Shown here piece after piece: positions 30,283 to 40,698 of a DNA stretch of 64,000 nt (positions within the stretch are counted from its first letter, which is position 1; every line of letters begins with the position of its first letter). The translations under genes were made by a program, and so were the position numbers. Origin of the DNA: Georgenia sp. SYP-B2076 (lineage in GTDB: Bacteria; Actinomycetota; Actinomycetes; Actinomycetales; Actinomycetaceae); contig NZ_RXOZ01000005.1 in NCBI RefSeq assembly GCF_003991205.1, positions 1 through 64,000 of the forward strand, given 5' to 3'. The notes beneath the pieces were generated by a model. That model saw only the letters and a list, made by a program, of their open reading frames with translations, was not told the DNA's origin and did no database searches.

Positions 30283-30517
30283 CCGTGCGTCTCGTCGAGC
30301 GCGTCCACGCCGATGACCTCGCGCAGGAACGACCGCGCGGAGAGGAACTGGCTCAGGTGCTCGCGGTGATCCTCGCAGGCCAGCCACACCTTCTGCCGGC
30401 CGGCGGTGTGCAGCCGGGGGTTGTTCCACACCAGGGCGTGCACGGCCGTGGCGCGGCACCCCTTGGCGCTGCACGTGAGGTCGCGGACGTCCTCCGGGGG
30501 TGCGGTGGCGTCCGTGG

Positions 30518-30521
<4 letters not shown>
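30279..30521 (-). CDS. Small putative zinc-binding protein
   Basis: An 80-residue protein with a likely metal site: two cysteines in LTCSAKGCRA, then HALVWNNPRLH, and WLACEDHREHL supplying another Cys and His. This type of protein precedes SURF1 genes in many actinobacteria; function unknown. It overlaps its neighbours on both sides by 4 nt (ATGA with the DUF3099 gene, GTGA with SURF1), so the three form one operon. Confidence 0.82.
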
Positions 30522-31748
<1,227 letters not shown>

Positions 31749-31810
31749 CGCACCCGCTCGCCGGGGCGCGGCCGCGCCATCCACCCACGCACGACACAGC
31801 TAGGAGAACA

Positions 31811-32578
31811 ATGGGACTGCTCGAGGGCAAGACGATCCTGGTGACCGGGGTCCTCAAGGACAACTCGATCGCCTTCCACGTGGCGCGGATCGCGCAGGAG
31901 CAGGGCGCCAAGGTGATCCTTTCCTCCTTCGGCCGGCAGTTCCGGCTCACCGAGGTCACCGCGCGGCGCCTGCCCGAGACCGCCCCCGTGGTCCAGCTCG
32001 ACGTGCAGAGCCAGGACGACCTCGACGGCCTGGCGGATGCCGTGCGTGAGCACACCGACCACCTCGACGCCGTCGTGCACTCCATCGGGTTCGCCCCGCA
32101 GTCCGTCATGGGCGGGAACTTCCTCAGCGGCGAGTGGAAGGACGTGGCCACCGCCATCGAGGTCTCCGCGTTCTCCCTGAAGTCCCTCGCCGTGGCGGCC
32201 AAGCCCCTCATGGGCGCCGGCTCCGCCGTCGTCGGCCTGACCTTCGACGCCAGCTTCGCGTGGCCGGTCTACGACTGGATGGGCGTGGCCAAGGCCGCCT
32301 TCGAGTCGACGTCGCGGTACCTCGCGCGCGACCTCGGCCGCGACGGCATCCGCGTCAACCTCGTCTCCGCGGGCCCGATCCGCACGACGGCGGCCACCTC
32401 CATCCCGGGCTTCGACCAGGTCGAGAGCGGCTGGGGCGAGCGGGCGCCGCTGGGCTGGGACGTCACGGACGCGGAGCCGACGGCCCGCACCGTCGTCGCC
32501 CTGTGCTCGGACTGGCTGCCCGCCACCACCGGCGAGATCGTCCACGCGGACGGCGGCGTGCACGCCATGGGCGTGTGA
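31811..32578 (+). CDS. fabI: Enoyl-ACP reductase FabI (InhA-like)
   Basis: A 255-residue NADH-dependent enoyl-ACP reductase, the last step of fatty-acid elongation. LVTGVLKDNSIAFHVARIAQ is the FabI/InhA nucleotide site; HSIGFAPQSVMGGNF and the catalytic Tyr-x6-Lys in YDWMGVAKAAFEST are very close to mycobacterial InhA. RVNLVSAGPIRTTAATSIPG is the substrate loop. Ribosome site TAGGAGAA. Being InhA-like does not by itself mean mycolic acids are made. Confidence 0.94.
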   Translation: MGLLEGKTILVTGVLKDNSIAFHVARIAQEQGAKVILSSFGRQFRLTEVTARRLPETAPVVQLDVQSQDDLDGLADAVREHTDHLDAVVHSIGFAPQSVMGGNFLSGEWKDVATAIEVSAFSLKSLAVAAKPLMGAGSAVVGLTFDASFAWPVYDWMGVAKAAFESTSRYLARDLGRDGIRVNLVSAGPIRTTAATSIPGFDQVESGWGERAPLGWDVTDAEPTARTVVALCSDWLPATTGEIVHADGGVHAMGV

Positions 32579-33078
32579 TGAGCCACACCCTGGTACTGCT
32601 CCGGCACGCCAAGGCCGAGCCGGAGGGCGAGCTCGGTGACGCGCTGCGTCCGCTCGCGGCCAAGGGCCGCAAGCAGGCCACCAAGATGGGGGCGACGCTC
32701 GGCGACGTGACCGGGGCGGTCGACGTCGCGCTGGTGTCCTCCGCGCTGCGCGCCACCGAGACGCTCAAGCTCGTCCGGGGTGCGCTGACGGTGCGCGACC
32801 AGACCGTCGTCGAGGACCTCTACCACGCCGGTCCCCGGCAGGTCCTCGCCATGCTCCAGGAGGTCGACGAGGCCGCCGGGACGGTGCTCGTGGTCGGGCA
32901 CGAGCCCACCATTTCCGGGCTGGCGTTCCTGCTCCACGACACCCGCGACGACCTGGCCCAGCAGGTGAGCCTGGGCGTGCCCACCGCGACCGCGTGCGTC
33001 CTCGAGGTGCCCGGCGCGTGGCGCGACCTCGACCGGTCCGCCGCCCACCTGGCGCGGCTGGTGCGCCCCTCGCACTGA
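32578..33078 (+). CDS. SixA-like histidine phosphatase
   Basis: A 166-residue phosphoglycerate-mutase-fold phosphatase. The catalytic LLRHAKAE motif is at the N-terminus and VVGHEPTISGL supplies the second catalytic His. SixA removes phosphate from phosphohistidine proteins in E. coli; actinobacterial relatives are less studied. The ATG overlaps the fabI stop by one base (TGATG), so it is expressed with fatty-acid reductases, replacing the ferrochelatase that follows inhA in mycobacteria. Confidence 0.88.
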   Translation: MSHTLVLLRHAKAEPEGELGDALRPLAAKGRKQATKMGATLGDVTGAVDVALVSSALRATETLKLVRGALTVRDQTVVEDLYHAGPRQVLAMLQEVDEAAGTVLVVGHEPTISGLAFLLHDTRDDLAQQVSLGVPTATACVLEVPGAWRDLDRSAAHLARLVRPSH

Positions 33079-33112
33079 CCCGCCCGGGCTGCTGCGGCCG
33101 GCGGGGCGCCGG

Positions 33113-34012
33113 CTACAGCCCCAGCAGGCCGAGCACGGCGTCGAGGCGGGGGAAGGTGACCGCGGCGTCGGCCTCGGCCTGCACCACCGGCTTCGCGCAG
33201 AAGGCGACGCCCAGGCCGGCCGTCCCCAGCATGTCGAGGTCGTTCGCACCATCGCCGACGGCGACCACCCGCTCCAGCGGCACGCCGTCCGCGGCTGCCC
33301 ACTCGCGCAGGTGCGACTCCTTGGCGGCGCGGTCCACGACGGCGCCCGACGTGCGGCCGGTGAGTCGTCCGCCGTCGACCTCCAGGACGTTCGCGACCAT
33401 GTGGTCGATGCCCAGCGACTGCGCCAGGGGGGCGACGACCTCGGCGAACCCGCCGGAGACGACGCCCACCCGGCCGCCCGCGGCGTGCACGCCCACGATC
33501 AGCTCCGCCGCGCCGGGGGTCAGCCGCACGGCGGCGCGGACGTCCGCGAGGACCGCCACGTCCAGCCCGGCCAGGGTCGCGACCCGGTGGCGCAGGCTCG
33601 CCGCGAAGTCGAGCTCGCCGCGCATGGCGCGCTCGGTCACCTCGGCGACCTCCGCGCGGGTCCCCGCATGCTCCGCGAGCAGCTCGATGACCTCGGCCGT
33701 GATGAGGGTGGAGTCCACATCCATGACCAGCAGCCCGGGCCCGGCGGCGGCGAGCGGGCCCGCCGTCACGGCCGTGTCCACGCCCAGGGCGGTGGCCGGG
33801 CCGCGCAGCTCGGCGCCGACCGCCTCCACCCGCGCGCCGGGGCGCGGTGAGCCGGTCACCGCGAGGCCGAACCAGCCCTCCCGCGAGGTGTCGGTGACGA
33901 CGACGCCGTCGGCGACGCGTCCGACGAGTGCGAGCGCGTGGCGCACGAGCGTCTCTGGGACCGGGCGTGGGGAGACGAGGCCCGCGCGGAGGACGGTGTC
34001 GGGGAAGGTCAC
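33113..34012 (-). CDS. serB: Phosphoserine phosphatase SerB
   Basis: A 299-residue HAD phosphatase, last step of serine synthesis. An N-terminal ACT-like segment (~1-85) precedes the catalytic domain: DVDST motif (DxDxT) at about 97-101, the VSGGFAEVV motif, the conserved Lys in RAAKESHL and VGDGANDLDML. The GTG start is supported by a TAGGCT box ending 7 nt before it, and no ribosome site is present. Convergent with the sixA-like gene. Confidence 0.93.
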   Translation of the reverse strand: MTFPDTVLRAGLVSPRPVPETLVRHALALVGRVADGVVVTDTSREGWFGLAVTGSPRPGARVEAVGAELRGPATALGVDTAVTAGPLAAAGPGLLVMDVDSTLITAEVIELLAEHAGTRAEVAEVTERAMRGELDFAASLRHRVATLAGLDVAVLADVRAAVRLTPGAAELIVGVHAAGGRVGVVSGGFAEVVAPLAQSLGIDHMVANVLEVDGGRLTGRTSGAVVDRAAKESHLREWAAADGVPLERVVAVGDGANDLDMLGTAGLGVAFCAKPVVQAEADAAVTFPRLDAVLGLLGL

Positions 34013-34019
34013 GCGCGGC

Positions 34020-34025
34020 AGCCTA
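34020..34025 (-). promoter_or_regulatory. -10 box of serB
   Basis: TAGGCT on the minus strand ends 7 nt before the GTG of serB; leaderless initiation inferred. Confidence 0.6.
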
Positions 34026-34113
34026 CGGTCTCGGGCGTGGGCGACGACGGCGGCGTCCGCGGCGGCGCGGGGCGGCGGGCGGGCGCGACGACGGCGCGCG
34101 CCCGCCCGCCGGC

Positions 34114-35355
34114 TCAGCGGGTGACGACCTTGCCCTTGGGCACGACGGTGATGCCGGACTCCGTCACGGTGAAGCCGCGCTCCAGGTCGCGCGCGCGGTC
34201 GAGCCCGATCTGCGCCCCCTCCTCGACGCGCACGTTCTTGTCGAGGATGGCCCGCGAGACTGTCGCGTTCCGGCCGATGTCCACGCCGTCGAAGACCACG
34301 GAGTCACGCACCGAGGACCAGGAGTTCACGCGCGTGCCGGGGGAGAGCACCGAGCCGACCACCTCACCACCCGAGACGATCACGCCGGGGGAGACGAGCG
34401 AGTCGAGCGCGTGCCCGAGGCGCTCGCGGTGGCCGTAGACGAACTTCGCCGGAGGCAGCCCGGTGTAGCCGGTGAACAGGGGCCACGCGTCGTTGTAGAG
34501 GTTGAAGACGGGGAAGACGGAGATGAGGTCCTGGTGCGCCTCGTAGAAGGCGTCGACCGAGCCGACGTCCCGCCAGTAGTTGCGGTCGCGGTCCGTCGAG
34601 CCGGGGACGTCGTTGAAGGTGAAGTCGTACAGCCCGGCGGCGCCCTGGGCGACGAAGGCGGGCACGATGTCGCCCCCCATGTCGTGCTTGGAGCCCTCGT
34701 CCTTGGCGTCCCGGCTGACGGCGTCGATCAGCGCGTCGGCGTCCATCACGTAGTTGCCCATGGAGGCGAGGAACTCCTCGGGCGAGTCGGGCAGCCCCGG
34801 CGTGTCCTTCGGCTTCTCGATGAAGGCGCCGATCTTGTGCGGGTTGGCCTCGTCGGCCTGGATGACCCCGAACTGGTCGGACATCGACACCGGCTGCCGG
34901 ATGCCCGCCACGGTGAGGGGGAACCCGGAGTCGAGGTGCTGCTCGACCATCTGGGAGAAGTCCATGCGGTAGATGTTGTCCGCGCCCACGACCACGACGA
35001 TGTCGGGGCGCTCGTCGTGGACGAGGTTGAGGGACTGGTAGATGGCGTCCGCGCTGCCCAGGTACCAGTGCTTGCCCACCCGCTGCTGCGCGGGTACGGG
35101 AGCGACGTAGTTGCCCAGGAGGTTGGACATCCGCCACGTCTTGGCGATGTGGCGGTCCAGGCTGTGCGACTTGTACTGCGTCAGGACCACGATGTGGAGG
35201 TACCCGGAGTTCACGAGGTTCGACAGCGCGAAGTCGATCAGCCGGTAGATACCTCCGAACGGCACCGCGGGCTTGGCGCGGTCTTCCGTGAGCGGCATGA
35301 GCCGCTTGCCCTCGCCACCCGCGAGGACGATGGCCAGTACGCGTGGGGCTACCAT
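34114..35355 (-). CDS. glgC: Glucose-1-phosphate adenylyltransferase
   Basis: A 413-residue ADP-glucose pyrophosphorylase, making the ADP-glucose used by GlgA/GlgM. The nucleotide-binding segment is [20 protein letters not shown], with [15 protein letters not shown], the substrate motif [21 protein letters not shown], and a left-handed beta-helix end. Divergent from glgA, 147 bp apart, the usual actinobacterial arrangement. A TATGGT box ends 6 nt before the ATG. Confidence 0.95.
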   Translation of the reverse strand: MVAPRVLAIVLAGGEGKRLMPLTEDRAKPAVPFGGIYRLIDFALSNLVNSGYLHIVVLTQYKSHSLDRHIAKTWRMSNLLGNYVAPVPAQQRVGKHWYLGSADAIYQSLNLVHDERPDIVVVVGADNIYRMDFSQMVEQHLDSGFPLTVAGIRQPVSMSDQFGVIQADEANPHKIGAFIEKPKDTPGLPDSPEEFLASMGNYVMDADALIDAVSRDAKDEGSKHDMGGDIVPAFVAQGAAGLYDFTFNDVPGSTDRDRNYWRDVGSVDAFYEAHQDLISVFPVFNLYNDAWPLFTGYTGLPPAKFVYGHRERLGHALDSLVSPGVIVSGGEVVGSVLSPGTRVNSWSSVRDSVVFDGVDIGRNATVSRAILDKNVRVEEGAQIGLDRARDLERGFTVTESGITVVPKGKVVTR

Positions 35356-35361
35356 CCCCTG

Positions 35362-35367
35362 ACCATA
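35362..35367 (-). promoter_or_regulatory. -10 box of glgC
   Basis: TATGGT on the minus strand ends 6 nt before the ATG of glgC (CAGGGG between). Leaderless or very short leader. Confidence 0.5.
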
Positions 35368-35502
35368 TTGCCGCGCGCCGTAACCGGCGAGCGAACGGCA
35401 ACAAGTTGCACGATGTTAGGGAGATCACGCCCGGCAGGGCATGCTGAGGCGTCGCACCGAAGCGGCAGCCCGGCTCGCCGGGTCGAGACGAGAGGACCAG
35501 GT

Positions 35503-36735
35503 ATGAGGGTCGACCTGCTCACCCGTGAATATCCACCGCATGTCTACGGCGGCGCCGGCGTCCACGTCACGGAGCTGGCACAGGTGCTGCGCAAGAGCAT
35601 CGACGTGTGCGTGCACGCCTTCGACGGGCCCCGGCTCAACGGCGACTCGACCAACGCGGCCGAGGTCCCGGTCACGGGGTACGACTACCTCCCCGAGCTC
35701 CAGCACGCGAACGCCGCCCTGCGCACGTTCGGCGTGGACCTGCAGATCGCGGCCAACCTCAAGGGCACGGACCTCGTGCACTCGCACACCTGGTACGCGA
35801 ACCTCGCCGGCACCCTCGGCGCCCTGCTCAACGACGTGCCCCACGTCCTCTCCGCCCACTCCCTCGAGCCGCTGCGGCCGTGGAAGGCGGAGCAGCTCGG
35901 CGGCGGCTACGCCCTGTCGAGCTGGGCCGAGCGCACCGCCTACGAGGGCGCCGCGGGGGTGATCGCCGTCTCCGCGGGCATGCGGGCGGACATCCTGCGC
36001 TCCTACCCGCAGGTGGACCCTGCCAAGGTGCACGTGGTGCACAACGGCATCGACCTCACCGGCTGGCGCCGGCCCGAGACCGAGGAGGAGAAGGCGGCCG
36101 CCGAGGTCACGCTCGCCCGGCTCGGCGTCGACCCCACCCGCCCCACCGTCGTCTTCGTCGGCCGGATCACCCGCCAGAAGGGGCTGCCCTACCTGCTGCG
36201 CGCCGTGGAGCTGCTGCCGCCCGAGGTCCAGCTCGTGCTCTGCGCGGGCGCCCCGGACACGGCCGAGATCGCCGCTGAGGTCACCGGGCTCGTCGAGGCC
36301 CTGCAGGACAAGCGCAACGGCGTGGTCTGGATCGAGGAGATGCTGCCGCGCCCCGAGCTGGTCGCGGTCCTCGCCGCGGGCACCGTGTTCGTCTGCCCGT
36401 CGATCTACGAGCCGCTCGGCATCGTCAACCTGGAGGCCATGGCCGTGAGCCTGCCGGTGGTGGGGTCCGCGACCGGCGGGATCCCCGAGGTGGTCGACGA
36501 CGGCGTCACCGGCACCCTCGTCCCGCTCGAGCAGCTGGCCGACGGGACGGGCACCCCGCTGGACCCGCAGGCGTTCGAGCACGACCTCGCCGAGGCGCTC
36601 ACCGCGATGGTGTCCGACCCCGAGCGGGCCGCCCGGATGGGCGAGGCGGCGCGGCGCCGCGTGGAGGACCACTTCTCCTGGGACGCCATCGGCCAGCGCA
36701 CGATCGAGGTCTACGAGGCGGTCCTGAACCGGTAG
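35503..36735 (+). CDS. glgA: Glycogen synthase / GlgM-type glucosyltransferase
   Basis: A 410-residue GT4 glucosyltransferase. It opens MRVDLLTREYPPHVYGGAGVHV, the form seen in actinobacterial GlgA, now known in mycobacteria as GlgM (makes maltose-1-phosphate from ADP-glucose and glucose-1-phosphate). VHSHTWYANLAG, GRITRQKGLPYLLRAVE and CPSIYEPLGIVNLEAMA are GT4 motifs. Whether it makes glycogen or maltose-1-phosphate cannot be decided from sequence. ATG preceded by AGAGGACCAGG. Confidence 0.9.
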   Translation: MRVDLLTREYPPHVYGGAGVHVTELAQVLRKSIDVCVHAFDGPRLNGDSTNAAEVPVTGYDYLPELQHANAALRTFGVDLQIAANLKGTDLVHSHTWYANLAGTLGALLNDVPHVLSAHSLEPLRPWKAEQLGGGYALSSWAERTAYEGAAGVIAVSAGMRADILRSYPQVDPAKVHVVHNGIDLTGWRRPETEEEKAAAEVTLARLGVDPTRPTVVFVGRITRQKGLPYLLRAVELLPPEVQLVLCAGAPDTAEIAAEVTGLVEALQDKRNGVVWIEEMLPRPELVAVLAAGTVFVCPSIYEPLGIVNLEAMAVSLPVVGSATGGIPEVVDDGVTGTLVPLEQLADGTGTPLDPQAFEHDLAEALTAMVSDPERAARMGEAARRRVEDHFSWDAIGQRTIEVYEAVLNR

Positions 36736-36744
36736 CGGGACGCC

Positions 36745-36826
36745 GCCGGTCAGGCGGCTGACCGGTCCGTCGGGTGCCGGGCCGGTCAGGCGGCTGACCG
36801 GTCCATCAGGTGCCGGGCCGGTCAGG
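36745..36826. repeat. 36-bp tandem repeat with internal hairpins
   Basis: Two 36-bp copies (36745-36780 and 36781-36816) differ at two bases, with a 10-bp partial third copy. Each holds CCGGTCA-N6-TGACCGG, a 7-bp stem. It fills the gap between the convergent glgA and the next gene, so a terminator function is plausible. Confidence 0.9.
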
Positions 36827-37643
36827 AGGCGGGGCGCGTCGCGCTCGCGGCGCACAGCGCGTGCCGCGCAGAGCGTTCCACGCGGGAGAGGGCGGCGCGG
36901 CGCTGGTGCGCCTGCGCCGCCGTCACCGCGCCGCCGTCGTCGCCGATCGCGAGGTCGACGATCGCCAGGACGCGCGCGGCCCGCTCCAGGACGTCCAGGC
37001 GGCGCGGGTCCAGACCCTGCGGCAGCAGCCGGTCCGGCACGGTGGCGAGCGACAGGTCGAGGAGATGGTCGGCGACGTCGGGCCGGTCGCGGGCGACGTC
37101 GAGCGCCTCGAGCACCTCGACGGCCTCGGTGAGCGCCCACTGGATCTCCCGCCGGGCGCTGGACAACGAGTCCACCCCGGCGAGCAGGAGGCTCGGGGCG
37201 GGCAGGAGGTCGGTGATGTCGTCGTCGACGGTCCACGTGACCAGCTCGCCCGGCTCCAGGAAGCTGCCGTAGCGCAGGCGCGTGGGCACGAGGACGCCGC
37301 AGGCCTCCGAGCCCCCGACCGGGCGGCGCACGAGCACGCCCTCGCCGGCGTCGAGCAGGTCCGCCGAGCGCATCGCCGGGGCGCCCATCGGGTCGCCGGG
37401 ACGCGGCAGGATCGCCGCCGCCTCCTCGACCGGGACGAGCATGGCCAGCACGTCGGCGAGGGACTCGCCGGCGCTGTGCGCGGCGGCCGTCGGTGCCGGG
37501 CCCCGCCGGTGCACGAGGTGCGGCTCGTCGGTGCCGGTCACCGCCGCGGCGGCGCGCTGGGCGCTCGCGCCGTCGCCGACGGCGGGGAGCCACAGCGCCA
37601 GCGTGATCGACGCCGGGAGCTCCAGGATGGCAGGACCGGACAT
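36822..37643 (-). CDS. Conserved-looking protein of unknown function
   Basis: I do not recognise a family for this 273-residue protein. It is soluble, with an N-terminal half of alternating strands and helices (begins MSGPAILELPASITLALWLP), a central segment GVLVPTRLRYGSFLEPGELVTW, and a helical C-terminus of about 130 residues (SARREIQWALTEAVEVLEAL onward) ending in a basic tail. Codon use is normal. I start at ATG 37643 because a TATCGT box ends 7 nt before it; a GTG at 37652 overlaps that box. Divergent from the ABC ATPase gene. Confidence 0.75.
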   Translation of the reverse strand: MSGPAILELPASITLALWLPAVGDGASAQRAAAAVTGTDEPHLVHRRGPAPTAAAHSAGESLADVLAMLVPVEEAAAILPRPGDPMGAPAMRSADLLDAGEGVLVRRPVGGSEACGVLVPTRLRYGSFLEPGELVTWTVDDDITDLLPAPSLLLAGVDSLSSARREIQWALTEAVEVLEALDVARDRPDVADHLLDLSLATVPDRLLPQGLDPRRLDVLERAARVLAIVDLAIGDDGGAVTAAQAHQRRAALSRVERSARHALCAASATRPAS

Positions 37644-37650
37644 GGTCACC

Positions 37651-37656
37651 ACGATA
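37651..37656 (-). promoter_or_regulatory. -10 box of the unknown gene
   Basis: TATCGT on the minus strand ends 7 nt before ATG 37643; leaderless initiation inferred and start chosen accordingly. Confidence 0.55.
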
Positions 37657-37755
37657 CGAGGTGACCACGTCGGTGAACGCCCGTCCTGGCGCCGGTGCGC
37701 ACGCGCCAGGACCCGCCCGTCGGCGTGCGCGCGCCGGACGGGCAGCCAGGTGTTC

Positions 37756-37761
37756 TAGGGT
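37756..37761 (+). promoter_or_regulatory. -10 box of the ABC ATPase gene
   Basis: TAGGGT ends 7 nt before ATG 37769, with no ribosome site between. It stands back to back with the TATCGT box at 37651-37656. Confidence 0.6.
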
Positions 37762-37768
37762 CGTGGGT

Positions 37769-38572
37769 ATGGGTGATGTGCTCGAACTTGCCGAGGTCTC
37801 CGTGCGCCGGGGAGCCAAGACCATCCTCGACGGGGTGGACTGGTCCGTCAACGAGGGCGAGCGGTGGGTGGTCCTGGGCCCCAACGGCGCCGGCAAGACC
37901 ACCGTGATCCAGCTCGTCGCCGGCCGCCTGCACCCCACGTCGGGCGCCGTGACGATCATCGGCGAGCGGCTCGGGAAGATCGACGTCAGCGAGCTGCGCC
38001 CGCTGGTCGGCCTCGCCTCGGCGGCGCTGGACCAGCGGCTGCCCGCCGGCGAGAAGGTGCTCGACGTCGTCGTCACCGCCTCCTACGGCATCACCGGGCG
38101 GTGGCGGGAGCGCTACGAGGAGATGGACACCGGGCGCGCCCAGGCGCTGCTGGACGCCTTCGACGTGGGCCACCTCGCCGACCGGACCTACGGGACGCTG
38201 AGCTCCGGGGAGCGCAAGCGCGTGCAGATCGCCCGCGCCCTCATGCCCGACCCCGAGGTGCTCCTGCTCGACGAGCCCGCCGCGGGGCTGGACCTCGGGG
38301 GCCGCGAGGAGCTCATGCGCGCCCTGGCCGAGCTGGCCGGCGACCGTCGTTCCCCGGTCATGGTCCTGGTGACCCACCACGTGGAGGAGATCCCGCCCGG
38401 TTTCACCCACGCGCTGCTGCTGCGCGGCGGCACCGTGGAGGCCGCCGGCCCCATCGAGGAGGTCATCACGCCGCAGCACCTCTCGCGCGCGTTCGGGCTC
38501 GAGCTCGAGGTGGAGCGGCACCGCGACCGGTTCAGCGCCCGCGCCAGCCACGCCGCGCTGCCGGCGGTCTGA
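37769..38572 (+). CDS. ABC transporter ATP-binding protein (YlmA/ModF-like)
   Basis: A 267-residue ATPase without a neighbouring permease. It has Walker A GPNGAGKTTVIQLVAG, signature LSSGERKRVQIARALM, Walker B VLLLDEPAAGLDL and VTHHVEEIPPGFTHALLL. The EIPPGFTHAL phrase and SSGERKR signature match the stand-alone YlmA-type ATPases. Its partner and role are unknown. The start at ATG 37769 follows from the leaderless -10 box; the frame stays open upstream. Confidence 0.87.
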   Translation: MGDVLELAEVSVRRGAKTILDGVDWSVNEGERWVVLGPNGAGKTTVIQLVAGRLHPTSGAVTIIGERLGKIDVSELRPLVGLASAALDQRLPAGEKVLDVVVTASYGITGRWRERYEEMDTGRAQALLDAFDVGHLADRTYGTLSSGERKRVQIARALMPDPEVLLLDEPAAGLDLGGREELMRALAELAGDRRSPVMVLVTHHVEEIPPGFTHALLLRGGTVEAAGPIEEVITPQHLSRAFGLELEVERHRDRFSARASHAALPAV

Positions 38573-38653
38573 GGACCGGGCGCCACGCCGCAGGTATCGG
38601 CCCTGCACCCGCCGGAACGGCGGGAAGTGTCCGTCCCGCGTGCCGCCAGCCGG

Positions 38654-38659
38654 TAGGAT
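38654..38659 (+). promoter_or_regulatory. Possible -10 box of the nfeD-SPFH operon
   Basis: TAGGAT lies 72 nt before the NfeD ATG in the 158-bp gap. No clear -35; the leader would be about 65 nt. Confidence 0.4.
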
Positions 38660-38730
38660 CAATCTCACAACATCTGTATCGGCGCACGTCGCAGGCGTGA
38701 CGGGAGCGTCCGGGCGAGGAGAGTGGACCG

Positions 38731-39180
38731 ATGGCCTGGCTCTGGTGGCTCGGGGCGGCGCTGGTGCTCGGCGTGGTCGAGCTGCTCACCGTCGACCTCA
38801 TCTTCCTCATGTTCGCCGGCGGGGCGCTGGCCGGCGTGGCCGTCGCCCTGCTCGGCGCGCCGCCGTGGATGCAGGCCCTGGTGTTCGCGGGCGTCTCGAT
38901 GGTGCTCCTGCTCGGCGTGCGGCCGTGGGCCAAGCGGATGCTCGAGCGCTCGACGCCGGAGACGCGCACGAACGTCGACGCGCAGATCGGGCGCGAGGCC
39001 ACCGTGCTGATGGACGTCACCGACCGGGCGGGTCGCATCAAGCTCGTCGGCGAGGTCTGGACCGCGCGCGCGGCGCACCCGGGGACCGTCCTGCCGGTGG
39101 GCACCACGGTGCGGGTGGTCCGCATCGACGGCGCGACCGCCGTCGTCGAGGCCACCGCGGACACCTCTTTGTTCAGCTGA
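38731..39180 (+). CDS. NfeD-family membrane protein
   Basis: A 149-residue protein with three hydrophobic segments (WLWWLGAALVLGVVELL, LIFLMFAGGALAGVAVALL, ALVFAGVSMVLLLGV) and a C-terminal OB-fold domain (IGREATVLMDVTDRAGRIKL onward). NfeD proteins work with SPFH/flotillin-like proteins; here the SPFH gene follows after 23 nt, the standard pair. ATG after GAGGAGAGTGGACCG. Confidence 0.92.
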   Translation: MAWLWWLGAALVLGVVELLTVDLIFLMFAGGALAGVAVALLGAPPWMQALVFAGVSMVLLLGVRPWAKRMLERSTPETRTNVDAQIGREATVLMDVTDRAGRIKLVGEVWTARAAHPGTVLPVGTTVRVVRIDGATAVVEATADTSLFS

Positions 39181-39203
39181 CCGGCCATCTACGAGAGGCA
39201 ACC

Positions 39204-40550
39204 ATGTTCGAGAGCGTGGGCGGGATCGTCCTGACGATCATCCTGATCCTGCTGGCCATCTTCGTCATCACCGCCATCTGGCGGTCGGTGCGGATCGTGC
39301 CCCAGGCCGTGGCCCTGATCGTGGAGCGGCTCGGCAAGTACCAGACCACCCTGAACGCGGGGCTGCACCTGCTGATCCCCTTCGTGGACCGCGTCCGGGC
39401 GGGCGTCGACCTGCGCGAGCAGGTGGTCTCCTTCCAGCCCCAGCCGGTGATCACCTCCGACAACCTCGTCGTGAGCATCGACACCGTCCTGTACTTCCAG
39501 GTCACCGACCCGAAGTCGGCGACCTACGAGATCGCCAACTACATCACCGGCATCGAGCAGCTGACCGTGACGACGCTGCGCAACGTCATCGGCTCGATGG
39601 ACCTCGAGCAGACGCTGACCAGCCGCGACCAGATCAACGGGCAGCTGCGCGGCGTGCTCGATGAGGCCACCGGCCGCTGGGGCATCCGCGTCAACCGTGT
39701 CGAGCTGAAGTCGATCGACCCGCCCCAGAGCATCCAGGGGTCGATGGAGCAGCAGATGCGGGCCGAGCGCGACCGCCGCGCGGCGATCCTCACCGCCGAG
39801 GGCGTCAAGCAGTCCCAGATCCTCACCGCCGAGGGCGAGAAGCAGTCCGCCATCCTGCGGGCCGAGGGGCAGGCCCAGGCCACCATCCTCAAGGCGCAGG
39901 GCGAGTCCCGCGCCATCCTCCAGGTCTTCGACGCCATCCACCGCGGCGACGCCGACCCCAAGCTGCTGGCCTACCAGTACCTCCAGACCCTGCCGAAGAT
40001 CGCCGACGGGACCGCCTCGAAGATGTGGGTCATCCCCACCGAGTTCACCGCGGCGCTCAGCCAGATCACGTCGGCGTTCGGCGGCCCGGACGGCATGGCG
40101 CGCCCGGGCAACGGCCGGGGCGACGGCCCGACGGGCGCACGGGCCGACGTCGGGCAGGCCGACGAGCTGGCCGAGGGCCTGCGCGAGACCAGCCTCCAGG
40201 ACCCGAACGAGGCCCTCGCCGAGGCCCGCAGCTCGGCCGAGCGGGCGACGTCCGAGGCCACCAGTGCGGGTGTGGCATCCGGGGTGCCCTTCTCGAGGAG
40301 TGCCGCCCGCGGTCAGCGCCCCGCCGAGGAGGAGGCCACCCCCGAGGAGCGCCGGTCTGCGTCCCGGGCGCGCATCGACGAGGCACTCGCGGCGGGCAGC
40401 GACCAGGCCCGGCGTGAGGTCCGGCGCAAGGCGGACGAGCTCAGCGAGCAGCAGCCGGACACCTCCCGGTTCGCCCCGCCCGAGCCCGGCCCGACCGACG
40501 ACGCCCCCGGCGGCGCGGGCCCGGACGGGCCCGGCGCGCCGCGTCCCTGA
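39204..40550 (+). CDS. SPFH/band-7 (stomatin-like) protein
   Basis: A 448-residue membrane-anchored SPFH protein. One N-terminal helix (IVLTIILILLAIFVITAIW) precedes the band-7 domain (VPQAVALIVERLGKYQTTLN, then LLIPFVDRV and NLVVSIDTVLYFQVTDP), a helical region with repeated AEGEKQSAIL/AEGVKQSQIL units, and a ~150-residue charged disordered tail. It likely forms membrane microdomain assemblies with NfeD. The tail is longer than in typical stomatins. Confidence 0.92.
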   Translation: MFESVGGIVLTIILILLAIFVITAIWRSVRIVPQAVALIVERLGKYQTTLNAGLHLLIPFVDRVRAGVDLREQVVSFQPQPVITSDNLVVSIDTVLYFQVTDPKSATYEIANYITGIEQLTVTTLRNVIGSMDLEQTLTSRDQINGQLRGVLDEATGRWGIRVNRVELKSIDPPQSIQGSMEQQMRAERDRRAAILTAEGVKQSQILTAEGEKQSAILRAEGQAQATILKAQGESRAILQVFDAIHRGDADPKLLAYQYLQTLPKIADGTASKMWVIPTEFTAALSQITSAFGGPDGMARPGNGRGDGPTGARADVGQADELAEGLRETSLQDPNEALAEARSSAERATSEATSAGVASGVPFSRSAARGQRPAEEEATPEERRSASRARIDEALAAGSDQARREVRRKADELSEQQPDTSRFAPPEPGPTDDAPGGAGPDGPGAPRP

Positions 40551-40668
40551 CCGCCTGGAGGCTCCGGCACACCGCATCCCCGACCGCCCGGTCGGGGGCC
40601 GATCCCCGCGACCGGCCGTCCGGGCCGGCGGGCTCCCGCTCATGAGCGCGGAGCCCGCTCGCCGTGTG

Positions 40669-40698
40669 GTGACCGGCCGGGGCGGTGACGCCTAGAAT
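40669..40698 (+). promoter_or_regulatory. Promoter of the ABC exporter operon
   Basis: GTGACC (40669-40674) and TAGAAT (40693-40698) are 18 bp apart and fit a sigma-70-type promoter. Start of transcription would be near 40705, giving a leader of about 40 nt to ATG 40744. Confidence 0.5.

Noticed and set aside
35425-38076. 883-codon minus-strand open frame across glgA.
   Set aside because: Antisense to glgA and an out-of-frame reading of the unknown gene; no domain seen.
40642-40695. 17-codon ORF before the ABC exporter promoter.
   Set aside because: Overlaps the promoter and ends in its -10 box; no ribosome site. Probably chance.
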